DNA from: CAYJAZ01 sp964371865
GTDB lineage: Bacteria > Desulfobacterota > Desulfovibrionia > Desulfovibrionales > Desulfovibrionaceae
DNA length: 6,940 nt
Direction: 5' to 3'
NCBI GenBank assembly: GCA_964371865.1
Contig: CAYJOR010000097.1
Location: 1-6,940, forward strand
In this document: in pieces, positions 1-5,421 of the stretch
Numbering within the stretch: the stretch's first letter is position 1
Layout: each line of letters starts with the position of its first letter
The notes under the pieces: model-generated
What the model saw: the letters and a program-made list of their open reading frames with translations, nothing else
Told to the model about the DNA's origin: nothing
The model's database searches: none
Position numbers and translations under genes: made by a program

Positions 1-106
1 TTTTTTTATGGGGTTGGGGGTGGGGGGTTAACCTAAAAAATAATTTTTTAAATTTTTGGTTTTCTCTTTCACCCAGTGGTTTCCCCCTCTCGAAAAAAAT
101 CCTAAT
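1..106. other. Non-coding, homopolymer-rich left edge
   Basis: No gene is visible. The stretch is built from runs: T7 at 1-7, G4 at 10-13, G5 at 16-20, G6 at 22-27, A6 at 35-40, T6 at 44-49 and A7 at 93-99. An 8-bp palindrome, GGTTAACC, lies at 26-33. It is downstream of the lysC stop, but I see no GC-rich hairpin followed by a T tract in the lysC direction, so no intrinsic terminator is called. The texture differs sharply from the rest of the window and may reflect poor sequence at a contig end. Confidence 0.6.
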
Positions 107-586
107 CTATGCACCTAATTCAAATGCGTCGTGTAGGGTACGCACAGCGAGTTCTGTGTATTTTTCTTCAATAACGAGAGATATCTTAATTTCAGAGGTA
201 GATATCATAAGGATGTTGATATTTTCTTTGAAGAGAGCATCAAAGGCACGAGCAGCAACACCTGAATGGTTACGCATGCCAACACCGATAACAGATACCT
301 TTGATATATTTGAATTTGTGCTTATATCGCCAGCACTGATATTATCAGAAACTTCTTGCATGATTTCAACAGCTTTTTTGAGATCTTTTCGTGAGCAAGT
401 GAATGTCATGCTAGTGAGTCCGTCACTGCTTGCCTTTTGGATAATCATATCAACGACTATACCTTTAGCATCAAGTGGAGCAAAAATTGCGGCAGACATA
501 CCCGGCTTATCGGGTACATTACTAATAGTTACACTTGCTTGGTCTTTGTCAAAGGCGATACCTGAGACAAGAACTGCTTCCATCAT
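107..586 (-). CDS. Possible separate aspartate kinase beta (ACT) subunit from an in-frame internal start
   Basis: Inside lysC, codons 246 and 247 are both ATG (584-586 and 581-583). They are preceded by AGGAGGA at 591-597, which leaves 5 nt between AGGAGG and the first ATG. Translation from here would give 159 residues holding only the two ACT domains. Known biology: the lysC genes of Bacillus subtilis and Corynebacterium encode an alpha subunit and an in-frame beta subunit that starts near codon 246-250, giving an alpha2beta2 enzyme. The position here matches that arrangement. The Shine-Dalgarno is also simply the codons for Gln-Glu-Asp, so chance is possible. Independent expression is inferred, not shown. 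Confidence 0.5.
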   Translation of the reverse strand: MMEAVLVSGIAFDKDQASVTISNVPDKPGMSAAIFAPLDAKGIVVDMIIQKASSDGLTSMTFTCSRKDLKKAVEIMQEVSDNISAGDISTNSNISKVSVIGVGMRNHSGVAARAFDALFKENINILMISTSEIKISLVIEEKYTELAVRTLHDAFELGA

Positions 587-1321
587 ACTGTCCTCCTGAA
601 CAACCATAGTTCCGGGTTCGTTTGAAAAAGTTGATAAAACCTGTACGGGTACATTATATTTTTTAGCGAATTCAACTGAGCGAATTTGTAGAACTTTTGC
701 GCCCATTGATGACATTTCAAGCATTTCATCATAAGAAATACGTGCAATTTTCTTCGCATTTTGGCAAAGTCTTGGGTCGGTAGTGTATACACCATCAACA
801 TCAGTAAAGATATCACAACGTTCTGCATTTAAAGCCGCAGCAATGGCAACGCCGCTGGTGTCTGACCCGCCACGCCCGAGAGTTGTGAGGCGTCCGTCCA
901 TAGTAACGCCTTGAAAGCCGGGAACGATAAGCGCATCGTATTTCTTTAAAAGCTTATGAATTTGAGGACCATCTATTGAAAGTATACGAGCTTTCCCAAA
1001 ATCGTCATCTGTTAGAATCGGAATTTGATGTGAAAGCAAAGAGCGAACTTTTAGTCCGGCATCTTGCATGAGCATACTGAACAAAGCAACAGATTCCTGC
1101 TCGCCAGTTGTAAGAAGAGTATCGAGTTCGGCTAAATCCGGCTCGTCCGACCATTGGTATGCCATTTCTAAAAGTTTGTTTGTTTGCCCGGAACGTGCCG
1201 AGAGAACAACAATAACTTTATACCCTAAGGCTATGGCATTCATCACCTTGGTGCGCACTTTCTTCATGCAGTTCAAATCAGCAACGGAAGTACCACCAAA
1301 TTTCTGTACACAAATACGCAT
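107..1321 (-). CDS. lysC: Aspartate kinase (lysine/threonine-pathway entry enzyme)
   Basis: Phosphorylates aspartate with ATP to give 4-phospho-aspartate, the first step towards lysine, threonine, methionine and diaminopimelate; cytoplasmic. The 404-residue protein has the full family layout. The kinase domain carries KFGGTSV (7-13), TTGE (71-74), PGFQG (134-138), TTLGRGGSD (146-154) and TDVDGVYTTDPR (173-184). Two C-terminal ACT domains follow (about 265-335 and 342-402), the second with the STSEIKIS segment typical of lysine/threonine-regulated enzymes. Length is normal for a monofunctional aspartokinase, with no fused homoserine dehydrogenase. The ATG is preceded by AAAGGA five bases upstream, and the N-terminus starts right at the kinase core. 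It is last in the acpS-tsaE-lysC group, 45 nt after tsaE. Feedback inhibition by lysine and/or threonine is expected from the ACT domains but the effector cannot be read here. An internal start is described separately. Confidence 0.96.
   Translation of the reverse strand: MRICVQKFGGTSVADLNCMKKVRTKVMNAIALGYKVIVVLSARSGQTNKLLEMAYQWSDEPDLAELDTLLTTGEQESVALFSMLMQDAGLKVRSLLSHQIPILTDDDFGKARILSIDGPQIHKLLKKYDALIVPGFQGVTMDGRLTTLGRGGSDTSGVAIAAALNAERCDIFTDVDGVYTTDPRLCQNAKKIARISYDEMLEMSSMGAKVLQIRSVEFAKKYNVPVQVLSTFSNEPGTMVVQEDSMMEAVLVSGIAFDKDQASVTISNVPDKPGMSAAIFAPLDAKGIVVDMIIQKASSDGLTSMTFTCSRKDLKKAVEIMQEVSDNISAGDISTNSNISKVSVIGVGMRNHSGVAARAFDALFKENINILMISTSEIKISLVIEEKYTELAVRTLHDAFELGA
591..597 (-). promoter_or_regulatory. 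Internal Shine-Dalgarno inside lysC
   Basis: The minus strand reads AGGAGGACAGTATGATG. The anti-16S complement AGGAGG is complete and ideally spaced from the first of two in-frame ATG codons. It is a stronger match than the ribosome binding sites of lysC itself (AAAGGA), tsaE (AAAGAGA) or acpS (AGAGATGA). It supports the internal beta-subunit start. Confidence 0.55.
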
Positions 1322-1366
1322 AATATTCCTTTGTGAGAGGGCTTTTATTAAAAGTAAATAACTTTT

Positions 1367-1873
1367 TTATAATGATAGTAGGTTGTTAACTCTATCAAAA
1401 AAAGCATTCTCTTCGCTTATAATCCCTTGTATAGTTAGAGAACGAGAATTATTACCTACTTTTAAAAAAATGTCCAGTCTTTCTATAGGTAAGGTTTCGG
1501 GATTTAAGTACTCCGCCCATTCGATAAGGGTAAAAATATTAGGATCTTCGATAGCATCTTCAATCTCTTCCGGAAGCTCTGGAAAAGTTCCTTCGGCGCA
1601 CATTTCAGCGAGTCTGTATACATCTGCGTGAATTATTTGAGGATTTGTAGGGTATTGATTCACTAAAGTAAATGTAGGGCTAGAAACTTCTGCAAATTCG
1701 CTTCCATTAAATGCGGAAACAAATCCACGAGTAAATGTAGTTTTTCCTGCACCTAAGCTTCCAAAAAATAAAAGAGTTTTTATAGTTGGAAAATCTTTAA
1801 GGATAGTCGCAAGATTTCTTCCTGCTTTTAAGGTATATTCTTCATTTTCTAAAAGAAAGGTAATTTCTCTCAT
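1367..1873 (-). CDS. tsaE: tRNA threonylcarbamoyladenosine biosynthesis ATPase TsaE (YjeE)
   Basis: ATPase that works with TsaB and TsaD to make N6-threonylcarbamoyladenosine at position 37 of ANN-decoding tRNAs; cytoplasmic. The 168-residue product shows the Walker A GSLGAGKT (38-45), the SPTFTLV segment (65-71) that follows it in this family, HADVYRL (82-88) and IEWAE (117-121). These are the usual conserved blocks in the usual order, and the length is typical. I chose the ATG at 1873. An in-frame extension of eight codons would begin with TTG at 1897 inside acpS, whereas the ATG has AAAGAGA just upstream and starts at the normal N-terminus MREITF. It lies 10 nt after acpS and 45 nt before lysC on the same strand, so co-transcription is likely. 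Confidence 0.95.
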   Translation of the reverse strand: MREITFLLENEEYTLKAGRNLATILKDFPTIKTLLFFGSLGAGKTTFTRGFVSAFNGSEFAEVSSPTFTLVNQYPTNPQIIHADVYRLAEMCAEGTFPELPEEIEDAIEDPNIFTLIEWAEYLNPETLPIERLDIFLKVGNNSRSLTIQGIISEENAFFDRVNNLLSL

Positions 1874-1883
1874 AATATTCTCT

Positions 1884-2270
1884 TTAATCTTTTTCAAGTA
1901 TTACATAAGCTATGGCATTTTTTCTTTCATGGCTAAGGCTTACATGCGCATGAGTAACACCTTTATTTTCTATAAAAGTTTTTGCTTTGTCAAAAAAGAG
2001 TAGTTCAGGCTTGCCAAGGTTATTTGAAACAACGGCAACGCTTTTAAGGGTGATACCATTTCTTAATCCTATTCCCATAGCTTTAACAGCGGCTTCTTTT
2101 GCAGCAAATCTAGCAGCAATCCAAGGAATACAACGTGCTGAATCAATTGAGGGCATAACTTCTATCTCTTTAGCGTGTAAAACTTTATAACAAAAAGCCA
2201 TACCAAAACGAGCTATTATATTCTCAATTCGTTCTATTTCAACTATATCTGTACCGATACCAAAAATCAT
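1884..2270 (-). CDS. acpS: Holo-[acyl-carrier-protein] synthase
   Basis: Transfers 4'-phosphopantetheine from coenzyme A to a serine of acyl carrier protein, activating it for fatty acid synthesis; cytoplasmic, normally a trimer. The 128-residue protein has the AcpS signatures: GIGTDIVEIERI at 4-15 with metal-binding Asp8, ARFAAKEA at 53-60 with Glu59, and HVSLSHE at 109-115. Length is standard for the short AcpS type rather than the Sfp type. The ATG at 2270 starts directly at MIFGIGTDIV, the usual N-terminus, with a purine-rich AGAGATGA upstream. It is the first gene of the minus-strand group and diverges from mutL across 55 bp. In remembered Desulfovibrio gene orders acpS sits near tsaE and lysC, which fits. 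Confidence 0.96.
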   Translation of the reverse strand: MIFGIGTDIVEIERIENIIARFGMAFCYKVLHAKEIEVMPSIDSARCIPWIAARFAAKEAAVKAMGIGLRNGITLKSVAVVSNNLGKPELLFFDKAKTFIENKGVTHAHVSLSHERKNAIAYVILEKD

Positions 2271-2281
2271 AAATCATCTCT

Positions 2282-2317
2282 TTTATAGTGTTGAAAAAAT
2301 AAGAGTTCTATAGTATA
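2282..2317 (-). promoter_or_regulatory. Possible promoter region for acpS-tsaE-lysC
   Basis: On the minus strand the 55-bp divergent gap offers two -10-like hexamers, TATACT (complement of 2312-2317) and TATAAA (complement of 2282-2287). The first leaves room for a leader of about 35 nt with the acpS ribosome binding site, but its -35 is poor (TTCTTG, inside mutL). The second has only a weak -35 (TAGAAC) and would start transcription after the ribosome binding site. A promoter is expected because no same-strand gene lies upstream, but which one is used is uncertain. Confidence 0.35.
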
Positions 2318-2319
2318 AA
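2291..2319 (+). promoter_or_regulatory. Sigma-70-type promoter for mutL
   Basis: TTGAAA at 2291-2296 and TATAAA at 2314-2319 are separated by exactly 17 bp. Each hexamer is a 5-of-6 match to the sigma-70 consensus. Counting about seven bases from the -10 places transcription start at or next to 2326, the A of the mutL ATG. It sits in the 55-bp gap between divergent acpS and mutL and probably drives the plus-strand group. Confidence 0.6.
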
Positions 2320-2325
2320 AACTCT
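2302..2325. repeat. 6-bp inverted repeat around the mutL -10 element
   Basis: AGAGTT (2302-2307) and AACTCT (2320-2325) are perfect inverted copies 12 bp apart. They bracket the mutL -10 hexamer and end directly before the ATG. The arms could be operator half-sites in the divergent gap, or chance in AT-rich DNA. Confidence 0.3.
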
Positions 2326-4344
2326 ATGAAAACACAAGAACCATTTATTCAGCTACTTCCTATCGAACTAGCAAACCAAATTGCCGCCGGTGAGGTTGTG
2401 GAACGTCCAAGCTCTGTTTTAAAAGAGCTTTTAGAGAATAGCCTTGATGCTGATGCTACTTCAATTTCCGCCATGCTTGAAGACGGAGGGCAAGCGTATA
2501 TACGTGTGAGCGATAACGGAAAAGGAATTGCTAAAGAGGAACTTGCGCTTGCGGTTACAAGACATGCTACCAGTAAAATCAGACACATAGGTGATTTAAG
2601 CTCTATATTGTCATTCGGGTTTCGTGGTGAAGCTTTGCCGAGTATTGCATCTGTTTCACGTTTTCGTATTTCTTCTTGTCCACGTAGTTATCCACCTAAT
2701 GAGGAAGAAAGTCAAGCCTACGCGCTAGACGTGCACTTTGGCGAGCATAAAGAACTCCAACCTGTGACTTTGCAACAAGGAACTCAAGTTGAAGTCCGTG
2801 ATTTATTTAATAATATTCCGGCTCGATTAAAATTTCTCAAAACTCCAAGCACCGAACTTAAAAGAGCTCAAGATATTTTTACAAGAATAGGGCTTATTCA
2901 TACAGATAAAGCTTTTACTTTTCACGCCGGTTCTCGTGAAGCTCTTTCTTTTCTCTTGCAAGATTCGCTCTATCAAAGACTCTGTAAAATATGGACTCCA
3001 AATATCACAGAAGATATGCTTGAAGTTGATACTACCATATATAATGATATACATATTTCTGGATTGATATCCAACCCGCGTTCGCTCTATTCTAAGTCAG
3101 ATAAACTTTTACTCTATGTTAATAGTAGACCGGTTTCTGATAAAGTTTTAGTGCGTGCAATTCGTCAAGCATATAAAAACTCTCTCACAACAAAAGATTA
3201 TCCGCAGCTTATCCTTAATATTAATATAGATCCGGAAGAAGTAGATGTAAACGTGCACCCGGCTAAAAGTGAAGTACGCTTCCGTGATGAGCAAAGAGTT
3301 TTTAAAGCTGTGTATACTGCTTTAGACCAAACTTTATCAAAGAAATTATTTTTTAATCAATATGCTCAACAAGAGAATGCTCAATCTCAAGTGCCTACGT
3401 TTGAGCAGGAGGCTCGTTTAGCTGAGCAAGCACATAATGAATATTTTGCTGAAAGAGAAAAGTTGAATAATTTTCAAGCATCGTCTACGGCGTATAATGT
3501 TTTTGATGATGTTCCACCTTTTCATTCAACTAAAAATTTAGGTGGAAATGTATCTAATGAGTTTGCCGAAAATATAGTAAATAAAGATAAATTTTCATCC
3601 TCTGTAACTGGTTCATATTCTTCAAATTCTATAAAATCTTCAAATAATGAAAAGTCAAATCCTGTTGGTTTCTGGGGAGATGCAGATATTATTGCAATGG
3701 ACGTAGATAAAACTATATTGCAAAAACAAGAACAAGCTGTTATAATAGATGATAGCAAGGAAGAAAGTAAGGAAAATTCACAATATAGCAATTCTGTGAA
3801 TCAAATTCCTAAATTTCTTTGTCAGGTAGCTTCGTCTTATTTGGTTTTTCAAACTCTTGGAAAGGAAATTTTTGTTCTTGATCAACACGCAGTGCATGAA
3901 AGAATTCTTTTTGAAAAATTAGCAAATAAAGTTGAAATGGCAGTGCAACATCTTCTTATTCCGGTAGAACTTTATTTACACGATGCTGAAGTAAAAGCTT
4001 ATGAAAAATTAAGAGCAAAATTTGCAAATCTTGGTTTTATATCTTCTATTGAAGAAGAAAAAAAATTAGTAGTTACAGCTATTCCTGTGAATTTTCAGCA
4101 TGCAACTACAGAACAATTTATCAGAAATTCATTAAAAAATGAAGAAGCTGATATCCTTAAAATGTTTATGGATGCGGCCTGCGATGCAGCACTAAAGGCT
4201 CATCAAAATTTGACTTATGCTGAAGCGATTGACTTATACAAACAATGGTCCGCTTGCGATGAACCTGATTTTTGTCCACACGGTAGACCATGTTATAACA
4301 TTCTAGACGAAAGGTATTTCAATAGACTATTTAAACGAACGTAA
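2326..4344 (+). CDS. mutL: DNA mismatch repair protein MutL with endonuclease domain
   Basis: Links MutS mismatch recognition to strand removal; cytoplasmic, dimeric. The N-terminal GHKL ATPase shows IAAGEVVERP (19-28), catalytic Glu34 and Asn38 in KELLEN, DNGKGI (63-68), ATSKI (81-85), GFRGEAL (98-104) and GTQVEVRDLFNNIPARLKFL (152-171). Residues 345-495 form a linker rich in Asn, Ser, Gln, Glu and Lys. The C-terminal domain has the metal-dependent nicking motif DQHAVHERILFE (519-530, fitting DQHAx2Ex4E), ACDAALKA (618-625), CPHGRP (650-655) and a final FKR (669-671). QHLLIP (541-546) resembles the beta-clamp-binding motif of MutL C-terminal domains. It is therefore a self-nicking MutL of the kind found where MutH is absent. 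The ATG is secure: a TAG lies five codons upstream and the next Met (50) is past motif I. No Shine-Dalgarno precedes it. The PilZ gene follows after 12 nt. Confidence 0.97.
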   Translation: MKTQEPFIQLLPIELANQIAAGEVVERPSSVLKELLENSLDADATSISAMLEDGGQAYIRVSDNGKGIAKEELALAVTRHATSKIRHIGDLSSILSFGFRGEALPSIASVSRFRISSCPRSYPPNEEESQAYALDVHFGEHKELQPVTLQQGTQVEVRDLFNNIPARLKFLKTPSTELKRAQDIFTRIGLIHTDKAFTFHAGSREALSFLLQDSLYQRLCKIWTPNITEDMLEVDTTIYNDIHISGLISNPRSLYSKSDKLLLYVNSRPVSDKVLVRAIRQAYKNSLTTKDYPQLILNINIDPEEVDVNVHPAKSEVRFRDEQRVFKAVYTALDQTLSKKLFFNQYAQQENAQSQVPTFEQEARLAEQAHNEYFAEREKLNNFQASSTAYNVFDDVPPFHSTKNLGGNVSNEFAENIVNKDKFSSSVTGSYSSNSIKSSNNEKSNPVGFWGDADIIAMDVDKTILQKQEQAVIIDDSKEESKENSQYSNSVNQIPKFLCQVASSYLVFQTLGKEIFVLDQHAVHERILFEKLANKVEMAVQHLLIPVELYLHDAEVKAYEKLRAKFANLGFISSIEEEKKLVVTAIPVNFQHATTEQFIRNSLKNEEADILKMFMDAACDAALKAHQNLTYAEAIDLYKQWSACDEPDFCPHGRPCYNILDERYFNRLFKRT

Positions 4345-4356
4345 AAGGATGTAAAT

Positions 4357-5361
4357 ATGCGAATAACACGTTTTATGAGTAGTAAAAATTTGAAGTGTCT
4401 ACCTTCATTAGTGTATTGGCCTGATGGCTTTACATTTGCTCATGGCGTGCTAGGCTTTGGTTATCTTATTGCAGTTTGCTTACTACTTTTTTTTAGTGCA
4501 AGAGCTTGGAAAAATGCGCTAAAAAGAAAACCAAATTTAGAAAGAAGAGAATATATAGAAAAACTTTTTGAAAAAGCTATAAAAAATAAAGAACCCTTAG
4601 AAGGGCACTTTAGAGTTCAAGAAGGAAAGCATTTTTGGGATGTAAGAGCTACTTTGGTTAAAGTAAGTGGTAATGCAATATATTTAAAAACAAATATTGT
4701 TTACTCAGAACCGATCTCGTCAAGAGAAGTAATGTATCCTAAAGAAGCAATAACAGGAATTTTTACAGCTCGTTTTTCTTATAACGAAAAAGAACTGGTT
4801 GAATTAAAGTCAAAATTTATATCCCAAGCATCAAGGCAGGGTATAGTATACATTAAGTTAGCTTTTCCTGAAAAGCTTACAAAAACCTCAAAACGTAAAA
4901 GTATACGTACAAAAATAGAAGATGATGTTCTTGTAAAAGCAATGCTTTGGGTTAATATTGATATTGATAACTTGCCTGAATCACCAAACCAATTAAAAAG
5001 AAACTTTCTTACGCATAGATCAAACGAAAAAGAAGAGTTTAGATGTGTTGATATTTCGCCAAACGGATTCGGATTTAAATTTGATAAAAAATTACTTTTA
5101 GAGAAAAATATTGGCTTTGAAAAAAAAGTTGCTTGTCTTTTGCTCTTGTCTCTTGTACACTTAGACACAGAAGAGGCAGTTAAGCTTTGCTTAGTGCTTG
5201 AATTTAGGCATGCAAAATACGGAAATAAAGACGTGCATGCCGGTTATTATATTATACGTCATGCTGATATTCCACAAGCAGGTCAAAATGTAAAGTGGGA
5301 AATCAATGACAGAGAAGATGGTGTTGAAGCCATTCATAGATGGATTTCTCGCACAAAATAA
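4357..5361 (+). CDS. Membrane-anchored PilZ-domain protein (likely c-di-GMP receptor)
   Basis: A 334-residue protein with one predicted membrane helix at about 30-48, followed by basic residues (RAWKNALKRK), so the bulk should face the cytoplasm. Residues 80-170 look like a beta-rich N-terminal domain of the YcgR kind, ending in LAFPEKL. This leads into R180-KSI-R184 (RxxxR), and D232-I-S234-PN-G237 fits the second PilZ motif, [D/N]xSxxG. These two motifs are the c-di-GMP contacts in PilZ proteins, so binding is a reasonable prediction. The gap between them, 47 residues, is longer than usual, and the residues before RxxxR are S-K rather than the common Q-R. The start has AAGGA seven bases upstream and lies 12 nt after mutL. 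The target (motility, adhesion, secretion) cannot be read from the sequence. Confidence is good for the PilZ fold and modest for function. Confidence 0.75.
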   Translation: MRITRFMSSKNLKCLPSLVYWPDGFTFAHGVLGFGYLIAVCLLLFFSARAWKNALKRKPNLERREYIEKLFEKAIKNKEPLEGHFRVQEGKHFWDVRATLVKVSGNAIYLKTNIVYSEPISSREVMYPKEAITGIFTARFSYNEKELVELKSKFISQASRQGIVYIKLAFPEKLTKTSKRKSIRTKIEDDVLVKAMLWVNIDIDNLPESPNQLKRNFLTHRSNEKEEFRCVDISPNGFGFKFDKKLLLEKNIGFEKKVACLLLLSLVHLDTEEAVKLCLVLEFRHAKYGNKDVHAGYYIIRHADIPQAGQNVKWEINDREDGVEAIHRWISRTK

Positions 5362-5365
5362 ACTT

Positions 5366-5395
5366 TTGACCGTGTTGTATGGAAAAAAGTATGGC
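5366..5395 (+). promoter_or_regulatory. Weak promoter candidate before the CorC-like gene
   Basis: TTGACC (5366-5371) is a 5-of-6 match to the -35 consensus. It is followed after 18 bp by TATGGC (5390-5395), which matches the -10 at only three positions. Transcription would start near 5402, just before the AAGGAG ribosome binding site. The 60-bp gap also allows read-through from the PilZ gene, and no terminator is visible in it. Confidence 0.25.
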
Positions 5396-5408
5396 TAAAC
5401 AGTCTAAC

Positions 5409-5414
5409 AAGGAG
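5409..5414 (+). promoter_or_regulatory. Ribosome binding site fixing a GTG start
   Basis: AAGGAG lies seven bases before the GTG at 5422. No in-frame ATG occurs near it, and the two ATG codons upstream (5379, 5391) are in another frame that closes at 5429. This site therefore decides the start of the CorC-like gene. Confidence 0.8.
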
Positions 5415-5421
5415 TTTATCG

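Noticed and set aside
10..27. Complete G-quadruplex at the left edge
   Set aside because: Only three separate G tracts are present (G4, G5, G6). The last is too short to split into two runs of three with a loop, so an ordinary four-tract intramolecular quadruplex is not supported.
156..599. 147-codon plus-strand frame opposite lysC
   Set aside because: It is antisense to the conserved lysC coding sequence, has no ribosome binding site and resembles no family; other frames opposite or within lysC, acpS, mutL, the PilZ gene and the CorC-like gene were rejected for the same reason.
1342..1357. Inverted repeat CTTTTA/TAAAAG between tsaE and lysC as a terminator
   Set aside because: The arms are pure AT apart from the end pair, the loop is about one base, and no T tract follows, so it would not form a stable terminator.
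1874..1897. Eight-codon N-terminal extension of tsaE from a TTG start
   Set aside because: The TTG lies inside acpS and has no good ribosome binding site. The ATG at 1873 has AAAGAGA upstream and matches the family N-terminus.
3358..3810. Low-complexity middle of mutL as an insertion or foreign segment
   Set aside because: MutL proteins normally have a long, poorly conserved linker here. The frame is continuous and both flanking domains are complete.
4349..4354. ATGTAA start-stop element just before the PilZ gene
   Set aside because: It is a minimal start-stop in another frame overlapping the Shine-Dalgarno of the real start. It has no ribosome binding site of its own and such hexamers are common by chance.
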